Positions 1 through 7,516 of a DNA stretch of 11,532 nucleotides are shown here, one piece after another; positions within the stretch are counted from its first letter, which is position 1, and each line of letters opens with the position of its first letter. Location: positions 1 to 11,532 of the forward strand of contig CANROY010000036.1 of assembly GCA_947632355.1 (NCBI GenBank). The letters are read 5' to 3'. The position numbers and the translations under genes were made by a program. The DNA comes from an uncultured Bacilli bacterium (GTDB lineage: Bacteria > Bacillota_I > Bacilli_A > RF39 > UBA660). The notes beneath the pieces are model-generated. The model ran no database searches. It saw nothing but the letters and a program-made list of their open reading frames with translations, and was not told where the DNA came from.

Positions 1-149
1 ATTTTTTAGGTTTTTACCTTTTTATTTGAATTATAAGGCTTTCTTTTTCATATCTCCCCACTTTGGAAACACTATCATGCAAACGTTAATTCTTGAAATA
101 CGAACAAACATATGCTATAGTAATTTTGCAAATAAAAATACTTATTTTG

Positions 150-158
150 TGGTAAAAT
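150..158 (+). promoter_or_regulatory. uvrA promoter, extended -10
   Basis: TGG followed by TAAAAT (153-158) makes an extended -10 element about 27 bases before the likely uvrA start. The only -35-like hexamer, TTGCAA at 126-131, is 21 bases away, too far to pair normally, so the extended -10 would have to carry the promoter. The rest of 1-149 shows no gene. Confidence 0.5.
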
Positions 159-185
159 AAGTAACGCAAGTAGAGGTGTATGTTC

Positions 186-3002
186 ATGAATAATCAAAAA
201 ATAGTCATTCGTGGAGCAAGAGAAAATAATTTAAAAAATGTAAATTTAGATTTACCTAAAAATAAATTAATTGTTATGACAGGTGTATCAGGTTCTGGAA
301 AAAGTAGTCTAGCTTTTGATACGATTTATGCAGAAGGGCAAAGAAGATTTGTGGAAAGCCTATCTTCTTATGCTCGCCAATTTTTAGGTGGTTCTGATAA
401 ACCGGATGTCGATTCTATAGAAGGTTTAAGCCCAAGTATTGCGATTGACCAAAAAACAACCAATAATAACCCTCGTAGTACCGTAGGAACCGTTACAGAA
501 ATCTATGATTATCTAAAACTTTTATATGCGAGAATTGGTGTTCCGTATTGTCCAAATCACCACGAGCCAATTGTGCATCAAAGTATTGAAGAAATGACCA
601 ATAAAGTAATGAATTTGGAAATGGGTACTAAATTAGAAATTATGGCTCCTGTTGTTAAAGAGGAAAAAGGAATGCACCAAGAACTTTTAGATGACTTAAG
701 ACGTCAAGGATTTACGAAAGCAAGAATTAATGGAGAGGTTCGTTCTTTAGATGAAGAAATTACTTTAGAAAAAAATAAAAAGGATACAATAGAAGTCATT
801 GTGGATAGAATCGTTTTAAAAGAAGAAGAGAGAAGTCGTATTTTTGAAGCCATTGAAACTTCTACAAAGCTTGCAGATGGTATGGTTTTAATTCATATTG
901 TTGGTGGAGAAGAAATGCTTTGGAGTGAAAAATTTGCTTGTGTAAAATGTAATTATTCTATTCCTGATTTGGAACCAAGAATGTTTTCTTTTAATGCACC
1001 ATTTGGGGCTTGCCCTGAATGTAAAGGGTTAGGTTTTAAAACCGCTATCTCCGAAAGTTTATTAATTCCTGATCCATCTTTATCCATTAATGAAGGTGCT
1101 ATTTCTACAATGAGTGATGACCAAAATATATTCTATACGGATGTAAAAACTGCGTGTGATTACTACCATATTGATATGGATAAACCTATTAAAAATTTAA
1201 CCAAAAAAGAACGCCAAATCTTATTCTTTGGAAGTCCTGATGAATTAGATTTTGAATACGTTGCGAAAAATGGAAATAAACGTTATGTTACACGTTATTT
1301 TGAAGGGGTTATTACCAATCTAGAGCGAAGATACTTAGAAACTTCTTCAACTTGGATTCGTGAATGGCTTGATAATTATATGATGGAAATTGAATGTCCT
1401 GTTTGCCACGGTGCAAGATTAAAAGAAAGTGTTCTAAATGTTTTTGTGGGTAAGAAAAACATTTATGAAATGACCCAAATGAGTATTGGAAAACTTTTAG
1501 ATTTTATCAAAAACTTAAAACTAAACAAAGAGCAACAAGAAATCAGTGCCTTAATTATAAAAGAAATTATCAATCGTTTAGAGTTTTTAAAAAATGTTGG
1601 TCTTGATTATATTACACTTGATCGTATGGCAGGAACTCTATCTGGTGGAGAGTTACAAAGAATTCGTTTGGCTACGCAAATCGGTAGTAAATTAAGTGGT
1701 GTGTTATATGTTTTAGATGAACCAAGTATTGGACTTCATCAAAGAGATAACGATAAACTTATTGCCTCTTTAAAAGAAATGGTGGATTTAGGAAATACCT
1801 TAATTGTCGTAGAACACGATACCGATACGATGATGGCGGCAGATTACCTAGTAGATGTTGGACCGGGTGCAGGAAGAGAAGGGGGAGAAATCGTTGCTTG
1901 TGGTACACCGGAAGAAGTTATGAAAAATAAAAATTCGATTACCGGAAGATATTTAGCAGGTATCGAAAAAATAGAAGTTCCTAAAAAAAGAAGAAAAGGA
2001 AATGGGAAATTCTTAGAAATTATGGGTGCAAGTGAACATAACTTAAAAGACATTGATGTAAAAATCCCTTTAGGTAAATTTGTTTGCGTTACAGGTGTAT
2101 CTGGTAGTGGAAAAAGTAGTTTAATTAATGAAGTTCTATATAAATCCGTTTTTAAAAGTTTATATCCAAAATCAAAAGTCATCCCCGGTAAATGTAAAAA
2201 AGTAAAAGGACTTAACAATATTGATAAAGTTGTTCAAATATCTCAAGACCCAATTGGAAGAACACCGAGAAGTAATCCTGCAACTTATGTTGGTGTTTTT
2301 GATAATATTCGTGATTTATTTGCAGAGATGAAAGAAAGCAAAATGCGTGGATTTGATAAATCAAGATTTTCCTTTAACGTAAAAGGTGGAAGATGTGAAG
2401 CCTGCTATGGGGATGGGGTTAAGAAAATTGAAATGCACTTCCTACCTGATGTGTATGTTCCTTGTGATGTTTGTAAAGGGACACGTTATAATAAGGATAC
2501 TTTAAATATTAAATTTAAAGACAAAAATATTTCAGAAGTTTTACAAATGCGTGTCGAAGAAGCCCAAGAATTTTTTGCCAATGTTCCAAAAATTAAAGCT
2601 AAATTAGATATTATGATGGATGTTGGACTTTCTTATGTCGAACTTGGAGCAGGAGCACCAACATTATCAGGTGGAGAAGCAGGTCGTGTGAAACTTGCAA
2701 AAGAACTACAAAAGAAACCAACCGGAAAAAGTTTATTTATTTTAGATGAACCTACAACGGGACTTCATTCAGCAGATATTAAAAAACTACTTGTTATCCT
2801 ACAAAGAATTGTAGATAATGGCGATACGGTTGTGGTCATTGAACATAACTTGGATGTTATTAAGGTTGCTGATTACATTATTGATTTAGGTCCTGAAGGT
2901 GGAGATAATGGTGGAACTGTTATTGCAACAGGAACTCCAGAAGAAATTGCAAAAAATAAAGATTCTTACACCGGTCAATATTTGAAAAAGTATTTAGATT
3001 AA
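186..3002 (+). CDS. uvrA: UvrA, excinuclease ABC subunit A
   Basis: DNA damage sensor of nucleotide excision repair; a dimeric ABC ATPase that works in the cytoplasm with UvrB. Counting from Met at 186, the full set of family landmarks is present. There are two Walker A motifs GVSGSGKSS (residues 33-41 and 637-645) and two signature motifs (LSGGEL at 485, LSGGEAGR at 827). Walker B Asp residues are at 511 and 854. Zinc-binding Cys pairs are at 252/255 with 276/279 and at 737/740 with 760/763, and a CPVCHGARL motif starts at 404. The length of 938 aa is normal. An ATG at 180 is also in frame, but it sits only 3 bases after AGAGG (172-176); the ATG at 186 has better spacing and matches usual UvrA N-termini. 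One oddity is Gly833 where the second signature normally has Gln. uvrB is not in the window. lgt follows but has its own promoter. Confidence 0.98.
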   Translation: MNNQKIVIRGARENNLKNVNLDLPKNKLIVMTGVSGSGKSSLAFDTIYAEGQRRFVESLSSYARQFLGGSDKPDVDSIEGLSPSIAIDQKTTNNNPRSTVGTVTEIYDYLKLLYARIGVPYCPNHHEPIVHQSIEEMTNKVMNLEMGTKLEIMAPVVKEEKGMHQELLDDLRRQGFTKARINGEVRSLDEEITLEKNKKDTIEVIVDRIVLKEEERSRIFEAIETSTKLADGMVLIHIVGGEEMLWSEKFACVKCNYSIPDLEPRMFSFNAPFGACPECKGLGFKTAISESLLIPDPSLSINEGAISTMSDDQNIFYTDVKTACDYYHIDMDKPIKNLTKKERQILFFGSPDELDFEYVAKNGNKRYVTRYFEGVITNLERRYLETSSTWIREWLDNYMMEIECPVCHGARLKESVLNVFVGKKNIYEMTQMSIGKLLDFIKNLKLNKEQQEISALIIKEIINRLEFLKNVGLDYITLDRMAGTLSGGELQRIRLATQIGSKLSGVLYVLDEPSIGLHQRDNDKLIASLKEMVDLGNTLIVVEHDTDTMMAADYLVDVGPGAGREGGEIVACGTPEEVMKNKNSITGRYLAGIEKIEVPKKRRKGNGKFLEIMGASEHNLKDIDVKIPLGKFVCVTGVSGSGKSSLINEVLYKSVFKSLYPKSKVIPGKCKKVKGLNNIDKVVQISQDPIGRTPRSNPATYVGVFDNIRDLFAEMKESKMRGFDKSRFSFNVKGGRCEACYGDGVKKIEMHFLPDVYVPCDVCKGTRYNKDTLNIKFKDKNISEVLQMRVEEAQEFFANVPKIKAKLDIMMDVGLSYVELGAGAPTLSGGEAGRVKLAKELQKKPTGKSLFILDEPTTGLHSADIKKLLVILQRIVDNGDTVVVIEHNLDVIKVADYIIDLGPEGGDNGGTVIATGTPEEIAKNKDSYTGQYLKKYLD

Positions 3003-3004
3003 CG

Positions 3005-3063
3005 AAAAACGTACAATTTGTACGAAAAATGATACAAAATATGTACAATTTGTACGTTTTTTT
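3005..3063 (+). terminator. uvrA terminator made of two palindromes
   Basis: The arms 3005-3023 and 3043-3061 pair over 19 positions with one central T-T mismatch, around a 19-base loop, and the stem ends in a T-run (3057-3063). Each arm also contains the palindrome GTACAATTTGTAC, so it can fold alone. Position just after the uvrA stop and the U-tract support intrinsic termination. Confidence 0.85.
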
Positions 3064-3091
3064 ACTTTTTATACAATTCTATATAAGAAAA

Positions 3092-3100
3092 TGTTATAAT
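3092..3100 (+). promoter_or_regulatory. lgt promoter, extended -10
   Basis: TGT followed by a consensus TATAAT (3095-3100) lies 22 bases before the lgt ATG. The upstream -35 region (about 3071-3077) is poor, as is common for extended -10 promoters. The placement after the uvrA terminator implies separate transcription of lgt. Confidence 0.65.
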
Positions 3101-3122
3101 TTTTAAAGAAAGTTGGTGAATT

Positions 3123-3935
3123 ATGAATCCAATTATGTTTCGTATTTTTGGTTTAGATATTCGTTGGTATTCTGTTTTACTTTTAATTGCAGTTGTATTA
3201 GGTCTTTCTATCTTTATGAAAGAAGGACAAAAGTATGAGTTTTCGAAAGACTTTTTATTTAACTTAGCATTTTGGGTTATTGTCTTTGCATTTATTGGAG
3301 CAAGAATTTACTATGTTATTTTTAACTATAAATATTATTTACACGATCCAATTAGTATTTTTAAAGTTTGGGAAGGTGGCCTTGCTATTCACGGAGGTTT
3401 ACTAGGAGGCTTTATTGCTTTAGTTCTTTACTGTCGCAAATATCGTACGCGTGTATCAAAGATCACGGATATGATTACCATACCTTTGTTATTAGGACAA
3501 GCAATAGGTCGTTGGGGAAACTTCTTTAATGGGGAAGCACACGGTAGTGCCACAACTCTTCTAGCCTTGCAAAATCGTCATATTCCAGAATTTATTATCA
3601 ATGGTATGTATATTAATGGTGTGTATTTTCATCCAACATTCTTTTATGAATCTTTATGGTGCTTACTTGGTGTTCTTGTTTTACTCGTTGTTAAACATTA
3701 TAAATATTTAAAAGTAGGTCAACTATCAAGCATTTATTTAATGTGGTATAGTGTAGGGCGTTTCTTTATTGAATCTTTACGAACTGATTCTTTAATGCTT
3801 GGAGGATTTAAAGTAGCACAACTTGTTTCTATTGCACTATTTATTATAGGACTACTTATCTTTATGATTCTAAGTCGAAAAGAAAAATTTGAAGATTTAT
3901 ATACCGAAGCAAAAGGTAGTGAAATTCATTTTTAA
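3123..3935 (+). CDS. lgt: Lgt, prolipoprotein diacylglyceryl transferase
   Basis: Membrane enzyme that moves the diacylglyceryl group from phosphatidylglycerol to the lipobox Cys of prolipoproteins, the first step of lipoprotein maturation. The 270-aa protein has about seven hydrophobic membrane segments. It carries the family landmarks: His90 in AIHGGLLGG, the Lgt signature GRWGNFFNGE at residues 129-138 (Arg130 and Asn133 match conserved residues) and the C-terminal YSVGRFFIESLR motif (Arg213, Glu217). Length is typical. The start follows GGTGA at 3115-3119 at short spacing. It sits directly after uvrA, a neighbourhood common in Bacillota, although hprK, frequently adjacent, is missing here. 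Confidence 0.98.
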   Translation: MNPIMFRIFGLDIRWYSVLLLIAVVLGLSIFMKEGQKYEFSKDFLFNLAFWVIVFAFIGARIYYVIFNYKYYLHDPISIFKVWEGGLAIHGGLLGGFIALVLYCRKYRTRVSKITDMITIPLLLGQAIGRWGNFFNGEAHGSATTLLALQNRHIPEFIINGMYINGVYFHPTFFYESLWCLLGVLVLLVVKHYKYLKVGQLSSIYLMWYSVGRFFIESLRTDSLMLGGFKVAQLVSIALFIIGLLIFMILSRKEKFEDLYTEAKGSEIHF

Positions 3936-3951
3936 ATGAAACTATTTTTTT
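3925..3951 (+). terminator. weak terminator-like hairpin after lgt
   Basis: TTCATTT (3925-3931) can pair with AAATGAA (3934-3940), overlapping the lgt stop codon, and a T7 run follows at 3945-3951. The stem is AT-only, the loop tight and the T-run begins four bases late, so this is a weak call. Confidence 0.35.
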
Positions 3952-3969
3952 CATGTAAAAAGTAAAATG

Positions 3970-3998
3970 TTGAATATTTTAAAACTATATAGTAAAAT
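3970..3998 (+). promoter_or_regulatory. promoter of the poly-G surface protein gene
   Basis: The -35 is TTGAAT (3970-3975) and the -10 is TAAAAT (3993-3998), with a spacer of exactly 17 bases. Transcription would begin near 4005, just before GAGGAGG at 4011-4017. The promoter and ribosome site point to the ATG at 4026 as the true start of the downstream gene. Confidence 0.65.
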
Positions 3999-4025
3999 AA
4001 AAGCATAATAGAGGAGGAAGCGAGT

Positions 4026-5442
4026 ATGAAGAAATACAAGAACAACCTCCCAACCATTGAAAGACCAATGGGGGGGGGGTATATTAGAAAGTAGAAAGAA
4101 CCCAAAGGTACTTCAAAGGTTTAACAAAAATAAGAAACAAAAACAAATACTAGTAGGAAGTATTATAGGAATATTACTTATTGTTGGAGGTATAAGTTTA
4201 TACCGAAGTTTTGCCATGTATAAAGTAGAAAAAACATTTAATGTTTTAGAAGGAATTGTTCCTGATTTTTCAAATGAGGGTGATATTATTCTTGGTTATA
4301 CAATAAATGATGTACCTCAAAGCGGAAACTTTCCAGATAAAGAATCGGGATTATATGGAAAAGTATCAAAATGTGAAAATAATACCGTTGCCGTATGGGA
4401 TAATGATTCATGGGGACTTACTAATATAGTTCCAGGTGAGAATAAAAAGGTAATATGTACCATAGCTTTCAAGCAATTATTTAGTTCATATTTGATTAAA
4501 CTAGCTCAAGAAAATATTGATGTTACAAAAAGTGGATTATTGAGTCAAAGTCATGAACAAACAATCCAAACTGCAGAGAATGCCATTATAGATTATCGTT
4601 ATGTAGGACCAAATCCCAATAATTTTGTTTGTTTAGAAGAAAATGGAGATTGTAGTAATGAAGATAAACTATATCGTATCGTAGGAGTCATACCAATCCA
4701 AAAAGATGTCAATGGTACATATGAATTAAGAGTAAAACTGGAAAAATATATAGCTTATGTTGGAGCAAGTGCAATAGAAACATCACTTACTTTATCTGGA
4801 AAAGGATATTATTGGTCAGGTACAACGAGCAATCAAAGTAATAATTGGTTAAATACTTCATTAAATACTCAAATATTGAATAATGAATATTGGAATAGCA
4901 TTCAATCTTATCATAATTATATAGAAGATGCAAAATGGTATTTAGGAGGAATCAATAATCAAGGATCATTTACTAAAATTTACAATGAAGAAAGAGGCAA
5001 TACTGGTGGAGGCAATGCTCCAAATATATTATATACTATCACTAAAATAGGCTTAGTGCATGCAAGCGATTATGGCTATTCAACAAGTGGTGGAAGTGAG
5101 CACAATAGACAGGAATGTTTAAGTGTTGACACTTATACGACCTCTACAAGTAATAATTTATGGGGATATAGTGGTAGTCAAGATCCTATTTATCATGGAG
5201 AATGTGCAGAAAATTCTTGGTTATACATTGCGGGAGAAGTACAAAATCTTCTAGCACTAACTAGAACATTAAGCGGTGCTATGAATTTAGGAGGAAATGG
5301 TGGTGTTTGGCCAATGGCTGTTTATTTATCACCAAATGTTTATGCTGCTCATCCATCCTTTTATTTAAAAAAAGAAGTTTTGTACAAAAGTGGTAATGGC
5401 TCTAAAGAGAATCCTTATTTAATTAGTATTAACAATTCTTAG
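4026..5442 (+). CDS. phase-variable membrane-anchored surface protein (OFF as read)
   Basis: The signals favour the ATG at 4026: a promoter at 3970-3998 and GGAGG at 4013-4017, eight bases before it. From this ATG the frame runs through ten G (4070-4079) and stops at TAG 4092-4094 after only 22 codons. The long frame, ending at 5442, is offset by one base; its only upstream start is a TTG at 4057 with no ribosome site. With nine G the two frames join into about 471 aa. That product would have a basic cytoplasmic tail of about 40 residues, then one membrane helix (ILVGSIIGILLIVGGISLY), which predicts an N-in, C-out type II anchor. The first part of the ectodomain matches the minus-strand paralogue at 5993-7102. 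Then follow a YRYVGPNPNNFVC segment, a Cys-containing region with HASDYGYST, and a C-terminal GNGSKENPY motif. From memory these resemble uncharacterised surface proteins of gut Bacillota. Function unknown; adhesin or antigen is inference. Confidence 0.8.
4070..4079 (+). repeat. G10 homopolymer, putative phase-variation tract
   Basis: Ten consecutive G within codons 15-18 of the gene starting at 4026, in otherwise AT-rich DNA. It is the only G or C run of this length in the window. Nine (or twelve) G would make the gene fully open; ten closes it after 22 codons. Long G tracts near the start of surface-protein genes are typical slipped-strand contingency loci. Confidence 0.8.
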
Positions 5443-5488
5443 TTATATTTTTTCTTGTTTTATCCATACTAATAGTGGAGGAAATTAT

Positions 5489-5662
5489 ATGACTGAAAAA
5501 GAATTATTATATGTAGAAGATGCCGTAAATCATGAACTTTATATGATTAAGACTTGTAAAGAAGTAGAAGATTGTTTAACAGATGAAAACTTATCAAAAG
5601 TAGTAAAAAAAATAGAAAGTAAACATGAAAGTATATTGGAAATGTTTATGAATTTACTATAA
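5489..5662 (+). CDS. small helical protein upstream of CotF-like gene
   Basis: A 57-aa acidic, mostly helical protein beginning MTEKELLYVEDAVNHE and ending EMFMNLL. It has an excellent ribosome site, GTGGAGG (5475-5481), eight bases before the ATG. It ends 11 bases before the CotF-like gene, so the two are surely co-transcribed. Pairs of a short protein of this kind with a CotF-domain protein occur in spore-forming Bacillota, and I place it there by pattern memory: two helices with a conserved His/Glu look, perhaps ferritin-like. No terminator is visible between 5442 and this gene, so it may also be read from the promoter at 3970. No membrane segment or signal peptide. Confidence 0.85.
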   Translation: MTEKELLYVEDAVNHELYMIKTCKEVEDCLTDENLSKVVKKIESKHESILEMFMNLL

Positions 5663-5673
5663 GGGAGGAAACT

Positions 5674-5943
5674 ATGGAAGATAAATTTTTAATGGACAAT
5701 TTAATGTATGGAAGTAAAGTTATCAATGATTTATATATGCATGGATTTATAGAATCAACCAATGATAAAGTTTTTCAAGCCTTCACAAAAGCCTTACAAG
5801 AAACATCTAAACTACATAACGAAATTTTTAAAGCAATGGAAAGTGCAGGATTCTACACAATTAGTAATGTAGAAGATAAAAAAATACAACAAACGAAAGA
5901 CAAGTTAGAAAAATCTTGTCAAGAATGCTGTAATAAAGAGTAA
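5674..5943 (+). CDS. CotF-like spore coat family protein
   Basis: An 89-aa soluble helical protein. The stretch LMYGSKVINDLYMHGFIEST, then VFQAFTKALQET, then HNEIFKAMESAGFY follows the order of the Coat F domain (PF07875): a helix with a GxIE/ST turn, a middle helix, and an EIxxAMxxxGFY end. It carries a Cys-rich C-terminus (CQECC). The start follows GGGAGG (5663-5668) at ideal distance. CotF-domain proteins are known as spore coat components in Bacillus, but many relatives are uncharacterised, so a coat role here is inference. It is the last gene before a strong terminator at 5956. In-frame and intact. Confidence 0.85.
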   Translation: MEDKFLMDNLMYGSKVINDLYMHGFIESTNDKVFQAFTKALQETSKLHNEIFKAMESAGFYTISNVEDKKIQQTKDKLEKSCQECCNKE

Positions 5944-5955
5944 TACTTAAATATT

Positions 5956-5985
5956 ATATCCAATTTTATGAATTGGATATTTTTT
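5956..5985 (+). terminator. terminator after CotF-like gene
   Basis: A perfect 10-bp stem, ATATCCAATT (5956-5965) with AATTGGATAT (5971-5980), a five-base loop and a T6 run. It lies between convergent genes. It fits termination of the plus-strand operon well; on the minus strand the T-run is poor. Confidence 0.88.
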
Positions 5986-5992
5986 AATAATT

Positions 5993-7102
5993 TTAAAATA
6001 GTGATAAATTAGAAATATAAAAGTAAAAACCATTTCCCAAAGACTCATCATTGTGTGTCATATCAATAATGATGTGAGAATCGTCTTTTTCGTTTAATTG
6101 TACTTCTTCTGTAATAAAGTTATCCATTTTTTTAAGATTATCTTTATCAATTAATGTTATATTGTTTTCATTTAATTTACCCTCATATGTTCTTGCATAA
6201 ATGTCATTTTTATTTAATAAAACTAATAAATGACCACTTAATAGATTTGAATTATCGTTAGAACTTGTTTTGTAAGTTAACCCTAAATGATTATAATTAT
6301 TAACTTTTATTTTATTTTCAGTGTTAATGATTCCAATAGATAAAGCATCTCCTATAACTAGAGTAAGTTGACTAGATGGATTAAAAATTGTAAAATTCTC
6401 ACGTAATTCATTTTCGCTATGTATCTTTCCATTATATAAACCTCTAGCTCGAATTCCACCAGTATTATTTTGTACTTGGCCATTTTTAATTAAATAACAA
6501 GGTAATCCTGCTTCATATTTTAAGTCTTCACTAATAATGTCACTATTCAATATTTGCTTTCTAATAGTTTCATTATAATTATTACTGCTTTTTAATTGTT
6601 CAACAAGTGTTGCTGACTTTGCTAAGTAAGTCATTCCTGATTTACTATTAACTAATTTTTCAATGTTTCCATTTGTTAATAAAGTTTCTATGCTATTTAA
6701 ATTTTCTATTCCTGCTAATTTTCCTAATGTTTGTAAGTTATTCTTAGTTACGAAATTTAAACTACATCTTGTTTCCTTTGTTATATTTTTTATGATTGGT
6801 CCCCAATTTTCATAGTCCCATTCTATAGTTGCATCATTGTCACATTTTGGTTCTACTACATATTCTTCTTTTTTATCAGGAATATTTGTTTGTTGTTGCT
6901 CATTAACCTTAATAACTAGTTTTATATCTCCATAAACAAAGTATGGTACTGTACCTTGAAGTACATCAAAACTTTGTTCTTCCTTATAAAGAGCAAATGT
7001 TTTATATAAAGTGACTCCACCAATTAATAATAGTATTCCCATTATACTTCCAATTATTATTCCTTTTTGTTTTTGATTTTTGGTAAATTTTTTTAGTTTC
7101 AT
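5993..7102 (-). CDS. membrane-anchored surface protein, paralogue of 4026-5442
   Basis: A 369-aa protein with a short basic N-terminus (MKLKKFTKNQKQK), one membrane helix at about residues 14-36 and an outward C-terminal domain, so a type II anchored surface protein. Its first 115 residues align with the plus-strand gene at 4026-5442. Shared features are KNxKQK, GSIxGILL, FALYK/FAMYK, FDVLQG/FNVLEG, IPDK/FPDK, and a Cys pair flanking a WDxxxWG motif. The rest is unrelated: a helical stretch with recurring NS/KS/SS spacing and GLPCYLIKNG, vaguely recalling phage tail-fibre repeats, then a beta-rich end. Unlike its paralogue it has no G-run; the ATG follows AGGAGA closely. Its promoter overlaps a palindromic operator beside the XRE gene. 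Function not known. Confidence 0.9.
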   Translation of the reverse strand: MKLKKFTKNQKQKGIIIGSIMGILLLIGGVTLYKTFALYKEEQSFDVLQGTVPYFVYGDIKLVIKVNEQQQTNIPDKKEEYVVEPKCDNDATIEWDYENWGPIIKNITKETRCSLNFVTKNNLQTLGKLAGIENLNSIETLLTNGNIEKLVNSKSGMTYLAKSATLVEQLKSSNNYNETIRKQILNSDIISEDLKYEAGLPCYLIKNGQVQNNTGGIRARGLYNGKIHSENELRENFTIFNPSSQLTLVIGDALSIGIINTENKIKVNNYNHLGLTYKTSSNDNSNLLSGHLLVLLNKNDIYARTYEGKLNENNITLIDKDNLKKMDNFITEEVQLNEKDDSHIIIDMTHNDESLGNGFYFYISNLSLF

Positions 7103-7134
7103 TTTTATTCTCCTATTTTTATCTTTATAACTTT

Positions 7135-7163
7135 ATAGTATTACGCGTATCGCGTATTGTCAA
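7135..7163 (-). promoter_or_regulatory. promoter of the minus-strand surface protein
   Basis: On the minus strand there is a consensus -35 TTGACA (7158-7163), a 17-base spacer and -10 TACTAT (7135-7140). Transcription would start near 7127, leaving a short leader with AGGAGA before the ATG at 7102. The spacer is almost filled by the palindrome at 7142-7156. Confidence 0.75.
7142..7156. promoter_or_regulatory. palindromic operator, likely XRE-binding
   Basis: TACGCG-TAT-CGCGTA is a perfect inverted repeat with three central bases, lying wholly between the -35 and -10 of the minus-strand promoter. CGCG is rare in this AT-rich DNA. ATTACGCG recurs at 7171-7178, exactly 31 bases from the first copy (7140-7147), on the same face of the helix, just before the XRE gene. 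A weaker plus-strand promoter (TTTATA 7132, 17 bases, TATTGT 7155) overlaps the same site, which would allow autoregulation. Confidence 0.7.
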
Positions 7164-7206
7164 GAAAAATATTACGCGAAATGAGAAAATTTAATTGGTG
7201 ATAACA

Positions 7207-7443
7207 ATGATAGATAAGATATTAAAAACAATGCGTAAGAAAGCCAATATAAGCCAAAAAGAATTAGCAAAGAGGTGCAATATTGCAAATACAACATTAA
7301 GTGGCTATGAAAGTGGATATCGTGAACCAACGTTTACTACGATTGAAAAAATTGCGAATGAATGTGGCTACGAAATCTTTTTTAAAAATACGAAAAATGG
7401 AGAAATGCTAACTTCTAAAAATATCTTACGCAAAGAAATATAA
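7207..7443 (+). CDS. XRE-family HTH transcriptional regulator
   Basis: A 78-aa DNA-binding protein made almost only of a Cro/CI-type helix-turn-helix. It opens with MIDKILKTMRKKANISQKEL, then AKRCNIANTTLSGYESGYREPTFTTIEKIA, the classic XRE pattern, followed by a short beta tail (GYEIFF). There is no effector or dimerisation domain of any size. The ATG at 7207 follows GGTGA (7197-7201) and is preferred to in-frame TTG 7195 and GTG 7198. It stands head-to-head with the surface protein gene at 5993-7102, and the CGCG palindrome in the shared intergenic region is its likely operator. It probably represses that gene and itself, by analogy with divergently arranged XRE regulators. No terminator is evident after it. 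Confidence 0.93.
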   Translation: MIDKILKTMRKKANISQKELAKRCNIANTTLSGYESGYREPTFTTIEKIANECGYEIFFKNTKNGEMLTSKNILRKEI

Positions 7444-7487
7444 TAAAAAATTGTAATTTACTTCTATTCATTAAAAAAGATTAATAG

Positions 7488-7493
7488 TATAAT
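7488..7493 (+). promoter_or_regulatory. -10 element of the thioredoxin-fold gene
   Basis: A perfect TATAAT 23 bases before the GTG at 7517. The -35 region at 17 bases upstream (TATTCA) is poor. It suggests separate transcription from the XRE gene. Confidence 0.55.
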
Positions 7494-7516
7494 AGGTTTT
7501 GAAATGAGGGATGAAT

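Noticed and set aside
105..120. Possible LexA (SOS) box before uvrA, around AACATATG.
   Set aside because: One half resembles the Bacillus-type box GAACATATGTTC but the other half does not match, and CGAAC at 101-105 lacks a partner at the right distance. Too weak to annotate.
1844..2218. 124-codon open frame on the minus strand.
   Set aside because: Lies wholly within uvrA, has no ribosome site or recognisable domain; a shadow frame.
4057..5442. Taking the TTG at 4057 as the real start of the surface protein.
   Set aside because: There is no ribosome site before it; the strong promoter, GGAGG and ATG lie at 3970-4026 in another frame, joined through the G-run.
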